From NCBI GenBank assembly GCA_030634235.1, contig DAOWBD010000056.1:1-7015 (forward strand): a stretch of 7,015 nt of DNA. The letters run 5' to 3'. Both the position numbers and the translations under genes were made by a program. Positions within the stretch are counted from its first letter, which is position 1. Each line of letters starts with the position of its first letter. Under the pieces are notes generated by a model that was given only the letters and a program-made list of their open reading frames with translations, made no database searches and was not told the origin of the DNA. Positions 1 to 6,182 of the stretch are shown one piece after another. Origin of the DNA: Candidatus Omnitrophota bacterium. Lineage in GTDB: Bacteria > Omnitrophota > Gorgyraeia > Zapsychrales > Zapsychraceae.

Positions 1-654
1 AAATCCGCGGCTGTAATTATAATTCTCATGTTTAAAAACAAAACTATTAGGGAAATTGACGATGCGTCCGGTGCTCTGGTCAGCGTCAACCCAATTTCCG
101 ATCTCCAGGATCGACGTCTGAAAAATGCGAATGTCGATAACATCCCCTTTAATATCGTTAATCTCAATACGGTCGCCCGTCTCAAAGGGATGTCTTAACA
201 ATATCAGAAACCACCCGGCAACACACAAAATAACCTCCTGCAGGGCCAAAGCCAAACCGGCACCGGCAACCCCCAGAAAAATCGTGATTGAATTGATATT
301 TTGTATCCAAATGAAAAAGATGACAATGCATAAGATAATGCTGACAACATAAGCGACGTTTTTACGGACAGTATGCCTGGTCTTGATATCCCGGACGCGC
401 TTGTTGATAATTCCAATGAACCCGAACATCAGCAAATACCCGACAAGAATAATAAAAACCGTCTCCACGACCTTTTTCGTAAGAAGGCTGCTGTCTAACA
501 GGCCGTTGACCGTCAGAGCCTGCCGCAATACCGGACCTGTCGAGGATGGTCCCGAAGGAACAGCTGGCTGCTGGGCAAGGGCCATCGAAGAGACACATCC
601 GAGAATCAATACGGCCAATACAACGGTCCAAATAAATGAATAGCGTTTGTTCAC
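1..654 (-). CDS. MscS-family mechanosensitive ion channel, N-terminal part (runs off window)
   Basis: An open frame of 218 codons starts at GTG 654-652, has no stop before position 1, and so lacks its C-terminus. The start has AAGGAG at 666-661 with a 6-nt spacer; the overlapping ATG at 656 is followed at once by a stop. Residues about 1-26 form an export signal or first membrane helix, with a possible cleavage after ALA before QQP. A short Pro/Ser linker and hydrophobic helices at about 62-82 and 100-117 follow. The pore-helix-like stretch (about 123-157) contains GVAGAGLALALQE, comparable to TM3 of MscS (known family feature). Next come the beta-domain signatures HPFETGDRIEI, GDVIDIRIF, GNWVDADQSTGR and FPNS. 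The family opens under membrane tension and releases solutes during hypo-osmotic shock. The family call is firm; the subfamily is not. It follows tex in the same direction but has its own possible promoter. Confidence 0.9.
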   Translation of the reverse strand, partial: MNKRYSFIWTVVLAVLILGCVSSMALAQQPAVPSGPSSTGPVLRQALTVNGLLDSSLLTKKVVETVFIILVGYLLMFGFIGIINKRVRDIKTRHTVRKNVAYVVSIILCIVIFFIWIQNINSITIFLGVAGAGLALALQEVILCVAGWFLILLRHPFETGDRIEINDIKGDVIDIRIFQTSILEIGNWVDADQSTGRIVNFPNSFVFKHENYNYSRGF

Positions 655-660
655 ATTAAG

Positions 661-701
661 CTCCTTATTGAGGGCTTTCTTCAGAGATATGTATTTTATC
701 A
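661..701 (-). promoter_or_regulatory. Possible extended -10 promoter and RBS for the MscS-family gene
   Basis: On the minus strand TGATAAAAT (701-693) fits an extended -10 element (TG-N-TAAAAT). There is no convincing -35 hexamer at 16-18 bp. Transcription would start near 686, giving a leader of about 30 nt that contains the AAGGAG ribosome site (666-661) before the GTG start. This is motif matching only. Confidence 0.4.
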
Positions 702-743
702 AATATACGGAACAAAGGGGGAAAAATAAAAATTTTTGTAAAC

Positions 744-770
744 CCAAACTGACCCCGGGGGTCAGTTTGG
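744..770. repeat. 27-nt perfect palindrome, copy 1 of an inverted pair
   Basis: The arms are CCAAACTGACCCC and GGGGTCAGTTTGG around a single central G at 757. The 23-nt core (746-768) is the exact reverse complement of the core of copy 2 at 778-800. It lies in the tex to MscS spacer. Transcribed from tex, it would form a strong GC hairpin, but no U-run follows directly, so it is not a standard intrinsic terminator. It resembles a REP-type or short mobile palindromic element; other genomic copies would be needed to confirm this. Confidence 0.75.
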
Positions 771-775
771 ATTCA

Positions 776-802
776 GTAAACTGACCCCCGGGGTCAGTTT
801 AC
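776..802. repeat. 27-nt perfect palindrome, copy 2 of an inverted pair
   Basis: The arms are GTAAACTGACCCC and GGGGTCAGTTTAC around a single central C at 789. It begins 2 nt after the tex stop codon (807-805). Copies 1 and 2 are separated by only 5 nt (771-775). The RNA can therefore fold as two separate hairpins, or as one long hairpin with a 23-bp stem (746-768 with 778-800) and a 9-nt loop. It may protect or define the tex mRNA 3' end, which is inference. Confidence 0.75.
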
Positions 803-804
803 GG

Positions 805-2940
805 TTAGCCCTTTTTGCGCATGGAAAGCGCGATGCGCTGGCGTTTGAGATCGACCTCAAGGACCCTAACCATAACCTTCTGATGCACCTTCACGACTTC
901 ATGAGGATCTTTAATATAGCGGTCGGAAAGCTGGCTGATATGGATCAGTCCATCCTGATGCACGCCGACGTCGACAAACGCGCCGAAGGCCGTCACGTTC
1001 GTGATCACCCCGGGCAGCGTCAAGCCTACGCTTAGGTCATCAACGGTCTCGATACCGTCTTTGAAACTGAAAAGCTCAAAGGCGGGACGCGGGTCCCTCC
1101 CCGGCTTTGCGAGTTCATTCGCAATATCCGTCAGCGTCGGCAGGCCGATCATCTCGGTCACATATTTTTTAAGATCGATCTTTTTGCGCAACTGTTCCTT
1201 TAATATGATATCTTCGACGGAACAGCCCAGGTCTTTTGCCATTTTTCTGACGATCGGATAGCTTTCCGGATGGACAGCGCTCGCATCAAGCAGGTTCTCC
1301 CCATCGAAAACACGCAAAAAGCCGGCGGCCTGCTCGAAGGCCTTAGCCCCGAGGCCCGGTACCTCGCGGATCTGCTCGCGGGAAACAAAGGCCCCAGTAC
1401 TTTGCCTGAAATCAATGATGGCCTGCGCGCGCGCCGGCCCCAGCCCGGAGACGTAGGTCAACAACTGTTTGCTCGCTGTATTCACCTCGACGCCAACCTG
1501 GTTCACGCAGCTGATCACAACGTCGTCGAGATCTTTCTTCAATAGATTTTGATCAACATCGTGCTGGTACTGTCCGACACCGATCGACTTGGGGTCGATC
1601 TTGACAAGCTCGGCGAGCGGGTCCATGAGCCTTCGCCCAATCGACACCGCGCCGCGGACCGTCACGTCGTAGTCCGGAAACTCCTCGCGCGCGACATCCG
1701 ACGCTGAATAGATCGACGCGCCGCTTTCATTAACGACCATCGTTTGGATCTCTTTCGGCAAACCGATGTTGCGGATAAAAAGTTCCGTCTCGCGGCCGGC
1801 GGTCCCGTTGCCGATCGCGATAACCTTCGTCGCGTATTTCTCGCACAGCCTCTTGATGGTGGCCACGGCCTCTTCACGCGCGCCCTCGGACTGGCTCAGA
1901 TAGATCGTATCATTGATCAGAAGCTTTCCCTGACTATCAAGACAAACAACTTTGCACCCGGTACGTATCCCGGGATCGATCGCCATGACGCTGACCTGCC
2001 CTAACGGCGGCGCCATCAACAGCTCGCGCAAATTACTGTCGAAGATCGCAATCGCGTCCTTATCCGCCTTCTTCTTGAGTTCCAGCCGGATCTCCGTCTC
2101 AAGCGACAGCGACAGCAGACGCTTGTAGCTATCGTGAACCGCCGTCTGCACCTGACGGGAATCAGCATTCCTCGACTTAACAAAGAATTCCTCGAGGATC
2201 GCGATCGCGAGCTCCTCCGGCGGCAAAATGCGCATCATAAGGAACTTTTCTTTCTCCCCACGACGGACGGCGAGGATGCGGTGCGACGGCGCGTTACGCG
2301 CCAACTCTTCCCACTGGAAATAATCTTTAAATTTGCTCCCCTCTTCCTCCCGGCCGCGGATCACCTTCGAGGTGATGATCGCTTTTTCATTGAACAACTG
2401 GCGCAATTGCGCGCGGACCTTCGCGTTCTCATTGACCCACTCGGCGATGATATCACGCGCGCCGGCGAGCGCTTGCTCGGTCGATTCCACTTTCTTCTCG
2501 GCATTGACGAATTGCACCGCCTCGGCCTCGGGGTCGATGCCCGTCTGCTCGAAGATCATTTTGGCCAGCGGCTCGAGGCCCTTTTCCTTGGCGACGGTCG
2601 CCTTCGTCCGGCGCTTCGGCCGGTACGGCAGGTAAATGTCCTCGAGGACCGCCATCGTCTCCGCGGCTAAAATCTTTTCCTGCAATTTGTCGGTCAGCTT
2701 ACCCTGTTCTTTAATGGAATGAAGGACGGTCGCGCGCCGCTTGTCGAGTTCTCTTAACTGGCCCACCCGGTCGCGGATGTTGGTGATCTGAACCTCATCG
2801 AGATTTCCGGTGACCTCTTTGCGGTAGCGGGAGATAAACGGAACAGTCGCCCCATCGTCAAGCAAACGGATTGTATCGGTCACCTGCTCGCAATGCAGTG
2901 TTAGTTCTTCAGCTATCTTGGAGTCGTAATTCCTACTCAT
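805..2940 (-). CDS. tex: Tex, RNA-binding transcription accessory protein (S1 domain)
   Basis: The gene encodes 711 residues, complete and within the usual family length (roughly 700-790). Residues 1-300 are the helical N-terminal region, including the conserved-type TVPFISRYRKEVTG (32-45) and DIYLPYRPKRRTKA (101-114). A YqgF/RNase H-like domain starts near 316 with VMAIDPGIRTGCK. The Tex hallmark REEFPDYDVTVRGAVSIGRR is at 418-437, with DPLAELVKIDPKSIGVGQYQ just after. A helix-hairpin-helix pair spans about 494-545 (VSGLGPARAQAI, VPGLGAKAFEQ). The C-terminal S1 domain covers about 637-708 (GVITNVTAFGAFVDVG, DGLIHISQLS). The known family is cytoplasmic, binds nucleic acid and affects transcription and elongation-complex stability. 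The protein ends right after S1, without the basic tail of some homologues. The start is ATG with no Shine-Dalgarno nearby (see the promoter entry). Its GC content looks higher than that of the neighbouring pilin genes. Confidence 0.97.
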   Translation of the reverse strand: MSRNYDSKIAEELTLHCEQVTDTIRLLDDGATVPFISRYRKEVTGNLDEVQITNIRDRVGQLRELDKRRATVLHSIKEQGKLTDKLQEKILAAETMAVLEDIYLPYRPKRRTKATVAKEKGLEPLAKMIFEQTGIDPEAEAVQFVNAEKKVESTEQALAGARDIIAEWVNENAKVRAQLRQLFNEKAIITSKVIRGREEEGSKFKDYFQWEELARNAPSHRILAVRRGEKEKFLMMRILPPEELAIAILEEFFVKSRNADSRQVQTAVHDSYKRLLSLSLETEIRLELKKKADKDAIAIFDSNLRELLMAPPLGQVSVMAIDPGIRTGCKVVCLDSQGKLLINDTIYLSQSEGAREEAVATIKRLCEKYATKVIAIGNGTAGRETELFIRNIGLPKEIQTMVVNESGASIYSASDVAREEFPDYDVTVRGAVSIGRRLMDPLAELVKIDPKSIGVGQYQHDVDQNLLKKDLDDVVISCVNQVGVEVNTASKQLLTYVSGLGPARAQAIIDFRQSTGAFVSREQIREVPGLGAKAFEQAAGFLRVFDGENLLDASAVHPESYPIVRKMAKDLGCSVEDIILKEQLRKKIDLKKYVTEMIGLPTLTDIANELAKPGRDPRPAFELFSFKDGIETVDDLSVGLTLPGVITNVTAFGAFVDVGVHQDGLIHISQLSDRYIKDPHEVVKVHQKVMVRVLEVDLKRQRIALSMRKKG

Positions 2941-2977
2941 AGATTGTTATTATACCGACAATACCTCTTTGCGCACT
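2941..2977 (-). promoter_or_regulatory. Putative tex promoter with -10 almost touching the ATG
   Basis: A perfect TATAAT is present on the minus strand at 2954-2949, only 8 nt before the tex ATG (2940). The region 17-18 bp upstream has no good -35 hexamer. If this -10 is used, transcription would start at about 2942-2940 and the message would be leaderless or nearly so. That fits the missing ribosome-binding site. The box lies between the pilin-operon terminator and tex, where a tex promoter is expected. Confidence 0.5.
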
Positions 2978-2988
2978 TGTTTTTTTAC

Positions 2989-3026
2989 AAAAAAGGGACG
3001 GGTGCTAAAGCACCCGTCCCTTTTTT
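2989..3026. terminator. Strong bidirectional intrinsic terminator ending the pilin operon
   Basis: A perfect 17-bp stem (2989-3005 with 3010-3026) closes on a 4-nt loop (TAAA). The GC-rich core is GGGACGGGTGC, and A6 and T6 tracts border it on either side, so it works as a U-tailed hairpin on both strands. It begins 12 nt after the stop codon of the PilX-like gene (3041-3039) and insulates tex from the upstream operon. Confidence 0.95.
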
Positions 3027-3038
3027 AACAGGAAAAAA

Positions 3039-4709
3039 TTAAGGATTATCGATCTTCTGCCACGAGACAATCCTGAGGATATTCGCGGCATCTCCGCCGA
3101 CCATTCCGGGAGGAAGATTGTTCGCCGCTTCCGGAACTTGAAAAACGCTCGGCACTTGACTCGCTATATTAAATTCGTTGGCTACAATCGTTCCAACCAG
3201 ATTGGTTTGCATGTTCGTTATCACTTCCCCTTCCGCATAAAACAATCCCATGATATCTCTATCGGCGGCGTTTCCAAGGGCTATATTATTGGGCGTCATA
3301 ATTCCCAATATGTTATCCGGAAAAGTAGTCTCCACGCCAGCCGGTGCGGGCGTCACAACATTGGCATCGATCTCAACGCTACCCGTAACAAGGATTGAAC
3401 CTGTCCCTGTATAAGTGATATCTCCACCTACTTGAGGACCTGATATGGACAGATCATTGTCTTCATCGACATAAATTATTCCTTGAATAACCATCGTTCC
3501 GGCGCCGTCCATTGTAATACAATTCGTCGCGCAGTCTCCATACGTAAAAATAGAAGAGGCCGTTACGGCGGATAGCTCCGTTGTCAGCACTAATGCATTA
3601 TCCTCGAAATATTCATAATAATCCTGGATGGGATTATCAGGATAAGGATCGTCTAAGCTCGGAAAAACAACAGCATCGCCAAGGTCATAGGCTTGATCAG
3701 TACCGTTATCCGAATAGACATTAGAGGCCCCTTGATTACCGCTATACCCATCAGTGATATAAACCGCATCAACCGTTTCCTTTTCGTCATCGCCGGGATT
3801 ATCCGGTTCGCCTAATGTCGAACTGCCGCTTAACCCAACATTCCCATGTTTAACCCGAAGCTCGGCATTTAAGGTCTCAACGTCTTCGCCATTAACTGTA
3901 GTTCTCGGAAGCACGGGGATTCTTGCTTCCAGCGCAGCGTCGAGAATTTCGTAATTATTCCTGACAAGCTCAGCGGTCCCGCCAAGATCTATGGCGGTAT
4001 CCCCCGGACCAAGCTCATCTAATACCCCATTATCATTTGCATCTTCCCCGGAATCTAAAACACCATTTCCATTTTTATCTTCACTTCCCAATACATGGAC
4101 TGACCCGCTAACATTGACATTTCCATTGACCCATCTTCCCGATTGACCTGCCCCGCCAAAAATGGCATTATCCCACGGAGAAAGAGAAACGATTGTCGCG
4201 TAAACAAGTATCGTTTGGCTGATGCTACCAATTGTTCCCGTTGATCGGATCCAAATATCATCAGTTCCGGTGACATTCATTAAACTTACCGAATAAGAAC
4301 CGTCATTTAAGCCTGTGCTAACATAGGGCAAAAGAACAAAATGAGGATCTAATAACCCATCTGAATCTGTATCTTCACCGGCATCTAATATATCATCGTC
4401 ATCTAAATCTTCTTCATCACCGTGGTAGGCAAAAACCAGTCCGTTTATGTTACCGTCAGTCCAGTCTTGACTATTCGCAAAATCCTCCTTGAGATCATAA
4501 ATGGCCCGCTCAATACCCGCTTCGGCTATATAAAAAGCTTGTGTCGTTTTCCTCTGAACTTCAGAAATCCTGCTTTCATTAGAACTCAGAACGAGAAAAG
4601 CTGCTCCAAGAATCAACAAGACCATGGTCAACATATATGTGGTCAGCAAGACGCTTCCCCTATTATCCTCAAGCTTTGTTAGAAGTATTTTCCAATTTTT
4701 CGTAAACAT
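3039..4709 (-). CDS. PilX/GspK-like minor pilin with EF-hand-type loops and large C-terminal domain
   Basis: This 556-residue protein opens with a short basic leader, NRGSVLL, and a hydrophobic helix (about 19-42). ESRISEVQRKTTQAFYIAEA (45-64) and GIERAI follow, as in the PilX N-terminal domain of type IV pilus and pseudopilus tip proteins. Cleavage probably falls after Gly18; the Glu5 of ordinary pilins is absent, as is common in PilX/GspK. Two pairs of 12-residue Ca2+-binding-like loops lie at 101-124 (DLDDDDILDAGE plus a partial loop) and 211-234 (DKNGNGVLDSGE, DANDNGVLD). The rest is a long Gly/Ser/Asp-rich, beta-rich exported domain with only two cysteines (C393, C397), possibly a disulfide. 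Such tip subunits cap the pilus and may contact substrates or surfaces. ATG 4709 has GAGGA at 4723-4719 inside the end of the preceding gene and lies 4 nt after its stop, so translation is probably coupled. It is the last operon gene; its C-terminal function is unknown. Confidence 0.85.
   Translation of the reverse strand: MFTKNWKILLTKLEDNRGSVLLTTYMLTMVLLILGAAFLVLSSNESRISEVQRKTTQAFYIAEAGIERAIYDLKEDFANSQDWTDGNINGLVFAYHGDEEDLDDDDILDAGEDTDSDGLLDPHFVLLPYVSTGLNDGSYSVSLMNVTGTDDIWIRSTGTIGSISQTILVYATIVSLSPWDNAIFGGAGQSGRWVNGNVNVSGSVHVLGSEDKNGNGVLDSGEDANDNGVLDELGPGDTAIDLGGTAELVRNNYEILDAALEARIPVLPRTTVNGEDVETLNAELRVKHGNVGLSGSSTLGEPDNPGDDEKETVDAVYITDGYSGNQGASNVYSDNGTDQAYDLGDAVVFPSLDDPYPDNPIQDYYEYFEDNALVLTTELSAVTASSIFTYGDCATNCITMDGAGTMVIQGIIYVDEDNDLSISGPQVGGDITYTGTGSILVTGSVEIDANVVTPAPAGVETTFPDNILGIMTPNNIALGNAADRDIMGLFYAEGEVITNMQTNLVGTIVANEFNIASQVPSVFQVPEAANNLPPGMVGGDAANILRIVSWQKIDNP
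4008..4079 (-). repeat. Tandem EF-hand-type loop pair 2 in the PilX-like protein
   Basis: Two consecutive 36-bp units encode residues 211-222 (D-K-N-G-N-G-V-L-D-S-G-E) and 223-234 (D-A-N-D-N-G-V-L-D-E-L-G). The first has every ligand position of an EF-hand loop (1, 3, 5, 9, 12, with Gly at 6). The second lacks the position-12 Glu. Confidence 0.8.
4338..4409 (-). repeat. Tandem EF-hand-type loop pair 1 in the PilX-like protein
   Basis: Two consecutive 36-bp units encode residues 101-112 (D-L-D-D-D-D-I-L-D-A-G-E) and 113-124 (D-T-D-S-D-G-L-L-D-P-H-F). The first unit has Asp in place of the position-6 Gly; the second lacks the position-12 acid. Acidic residues just before (GDEE) add further negative charge. 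Confidence 0.75.
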
Positions 4710-4713
4710 AAGA

Positions 4714-5454
4714 TTAGTTCCTCAGTTGGACTTTATAACTTACACCTAAATTGATTGTACGTCCGTCAGCCGTAACTTTTTGCGCACTCAGTTCAACCTC
4801 AATAATGTCTGGGGCTGTAAATAAACGACGAATTCTCAACGTTTCAATATCTTGCGCAATCACTGTATGAGTTGATCCAACTACTTTTTGAAAACGCGCC
4901 CCAGCATCTAATTTCCCATTACCGTTGATATCTTCGCCGGAACCTAAAACGTCATCTCCATCAGCATCTTCCGGAACATCTAATACCCCATTACTGTTGA
5001 TATCTTCACCAGCATCTAAATTACTATCTCCATCAAGATCTTCTCCAGCAACAAACTGTGTTATATCTGTTTCCCACACGACCGCCCCATCAATAACATC
5101 TGACACTGCTTGAAACGTAATGGTCGTGTACCAGGCATACGCGGGATCATCATCGGGATCAGGATAGGTAACAGAATCAACTTCAGGATTGATAGGAACA
5201 TTTGTAATGGCCGCCGAACCCGTCTGTCTCAAATCGTCCTTCATCCGATCCACAGCCTTGCGCAACTCCTGCCCCAACTCCGCCCTAACGCTATTCGTCT
5301 GCCAGGAAGATTGTCCAACAAGCAAGGTCGTATGGATAGCCGCCATAAGAATAGCAAAAATCAGGACCGTGACCATGACTTCGACAAGGGTGAACCCCTC
5401 ACGATATCTTAAACGGCCTATTGTTCCATTAATTCTACTTTCGATCCGTAGCAC
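4714..5454 (-). CDS. GspJ/PulJ/PilW-like prepilin with four tandem EF-hand-type loops
   Basis: I place the start at GTG 5454, giving 246 residues, because GGAG (5464-5461) sits 6 nt upstream. A TTG at 5466 would add four residues but has no good ribosome site. A basic leader (MLRIESRINGTIGRLRYREG) is followed by the prepilin peptidase site G20/F21 and FTLVEVMVTVLIFAIL, with Glu at mature position 5. RAELGQELRKAVDRMKDDLR just after the helix is typical of GspJ-type minor pseudopilins. These form the initiating tip complex with GspI and GspK in the inner membrane and periplasm. Four contiguous 12-residue Ca2+-loop units occupy residues 139-186. After them the fold resumes, with IAQDIETLRIRRL and a C-terminal beta stretch ending KVQLRN. 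The loop block therefore looks like an insertion into the GspJ beta domain. The gene follows the GspI-like gene by 33 nt and precedes the PilX-like gene by 4 nt. Whether it serves a type IV pilus or a type II secretion system is undecided. Confidence 0.87.
   Translation of the reverse strand: MLRIESRINGTIGRLRYREGFTLVEVMVTVLIFAILMAAIHTTLLVGQSSWQTNSVRAELGQELRKAVDRMKDDLRQTGSAAITNVPINPEVDSVTYPDPDDDPAYAWYTTITFQAVSDVIDGAVVWETDITQFVAGEDLDGDSNLDAGEDINSNGVLDVPEDADGDDVLGSGEDINGNGKLDAGARFQKVVGSTHTVIAQDIETLRIRRLFTAPDIIEVELSAQKVTADGRTINLGVSYKVQLRN
4897..5040 (-). repeat. 4 x 36-bp tandem repeat encoding four EF-hand-type loops
   Basis: Four in-frame 36-bp units encode DLDGDSNLDAGE, DINSNGVLDVPE, DADGDDVLGSGE and DINGNGKLDAGA. 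Units 1, 2 and 3 keep Asp at 1, an acid or Asn at 3 and 5, and Glu at 12. Unit 4 ends in Ala, and unit 3 has Gly instead of Asp at 9. At DNA level units 2 and 4 are most alike (both begin GATATCAAC), which suggests growth by duplication. Confidence 0.9.
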
Positions 5455-5487
5455 AATTTTCTCCAAAATTGTTTTTTCTTGAAAATA

Positions 5488-5958
5488 TTACTGTCTTTGA
5501 GCGATTTTGGTTATCAAAGTTGCGATCGATGCTAAATCTCCATCAGCATCCACCGTTTCCCCCGCATCAAGAACACCATCTAGATTAAGATCTCCCCCAA
5601 TAACACGGCCGCCTTGATTCTGCCAGCTAGCAACAATTTTAATTTCAAGAAGTTTAGGATTACCTGCATCGATATAAATTACGCCTTTACCGGTTAGTTG
5701 ACTTAAATCAAAGGTATCCCCTACCGCACCCCCGGAAACATAATCCGTTGCAATTGAAGCATAATCATAATTGCGAATCTCTTCCATTTTTCCCTGCAAG
5801 TCAATCATAGCGGCTGTTTTATTTAGAGCTATCTCATTCATAGTCGAACATTGAAGGAAAACCCGGATCAAACCGGATAAAGTGAACGCCAGTATAAAGA
5901 CAGCCAACATAAGTTCTACTAAAGTGAATCCCGCTTTTTTTTGAAATGTTTTTTTCAC
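5488..5958 (-). CDS. GspI/PulI/PilV-like prepilin, first gene of the pilin operon
   Basis: The best start is GTG 5958, with AGGAG at 5971-5967 and an 8-nt spacer, giving 156 residues. A longer TTG reading from 5982 would run through this ribosome site and is unlikely. MKKTFQKKAG/FTLVELMLAV is a textbook type IV prepilin leader: basic, Gly10 cleavage by prepilin peptidase, mature Phe1 and Glu5, then a hydrophobic helix to about residue 34. NEIALNKTAAMIDLQGKMEE resembles the alpha-1 extension of GspI/PilV minor pilins. The C-terminal part carries one complete EF-hand-type loop (123-134, DLNLDGVLDAGE) followed by a degenerate second one (DADGD). The family role is a minor pseudopilin that nucleates the tip complex with GspJ and GspK; here the I, J and K/X-like genes are adjacent in that order. 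No GspH-like gene or major pilin is in the window. A TATAAT promoter and a distant riboswitch lie upstream. Confidence 0.88.
   Translation of the reverse strand: MKKTFQKKAGFTLVELMLAVFILAFTLSGLIRVFLQCSTMNEIALNKTAAMIDLQGKMEEIRNYDYASIATDYVSGGAVGDTFDLSQLTGKGVIYIDAGNPKLLEIKIVASWQNQGGRVIGGDLNLDGVLDAGETVDADGDLASIATLITKIAQRQ
5557..5592 (-). repeat. EF-hand-type loop in the GspI-like prepilin
   Basis: One 36-bp unit encodes D-L-N-L-D-G-V-L-D-A-G-E, matching the EF-hand loop pattern at positions 1, 3, 5, 6, 8, 9 and 12. It is the same unit type found in tandem in the two downstream genes. Confidence 0.8.
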
Positions 5959-6002
5959 GCTTTGTACTCCTATGATAATCAATATAGCTATTACTTTACG
6001 TC

Positions 6003-6030
6003 ATTATACCCGATTTAAAACGCCTGATAA
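6003..6030 (-). promoter_or_regulatory. Sigma70-type promoter close to the pilin operon
   Basis: On the minus strand TTATCA (6030-6025) and a perfect TATAAT (6008-6003) are separated by 16 bp. Transcription would start near 5996, giving a leader of about 38 nt to the GTG at 5958. This promoter lies downstream of the riboswitch and terminator, so transcripts from it would escape riboswitch control. Confidence 0.6.
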
Positions 6031-6060
6031 AAGGGAATATTAAATATTTCACCGTTACCA

Positions 6061-6084
6061 TATGCAAACCCCAGGGTTTGCATA
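6061..6084. repeat. 24-nt near-perfect palindrome upstream of the pilin promoter
   Basis: Arms TATGCAAACCC and GGGTTTGCATA (11 bp each) flank a 2-nt centre (CA). It lies 30 bp upstream of the -35 hexamer at 6030. No U-run follows on either strand, so it is not an obvious terminator. It could be a protein-binding operator or activator site, or the edge of the repeat mosaic. Confidence 0.6.
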
Positions 6085-6182
6085 GACTTGTCATTCCCGA
6101 GAAACCTGCCTGCAGGCAGGGCGAGAGACCACAAAACACTGTCATTCCCGCGAACAGGCTGGGTCAAATAGCCATATTTTCG
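6085..6182. repeat. Dispersed-repeat fragments with TGTCATTCCCG modules and a 16-bp palindrome
   Basis: Two copies of TGTCATTCCCG[AC]GAA occur (near 6089 and 6140); the first copy is preceded by TT, so it reads TTGTCATTCCCGAGAAA. The palindrome CCTGCCTGCAGGCAGG lies between them at 6105-6120. The modules resemble widespread non-coding repeats of the TCATTCCCGCGAA type. There is no credible ORF here. Confidence 0.55.

Noticed and set aside
362..643. Two overlapping ORFs (both strands) of 86-89 residues
   Set aside because: The continuous minus-strand MscS-family frame from GTG 654 covers this region with family motifs and a ribosome site; the others are shadow frames.
744..802. Intrinsic terminator for tex
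   Set aside because: The hairpins are strong, but no U-run follows either stem directly on the minus strand; a terminating role remains possible but is not supported by the standard pattern.
2134..2670. 178-residue plus-strand ORF opposite tex
   Set aside because: It is an antisense shadow in a GC-rich gene. The minus-strand tex frame is complete and has unmistakable domains.
4897..5040. CRISPR-like array suggested by regular 36-bp periodicity
   Set aside because: The units are directly abutting with no spacers, the period is a multiple of three within a coding frame, and the conserved positions are Ca2+-ligand codons.
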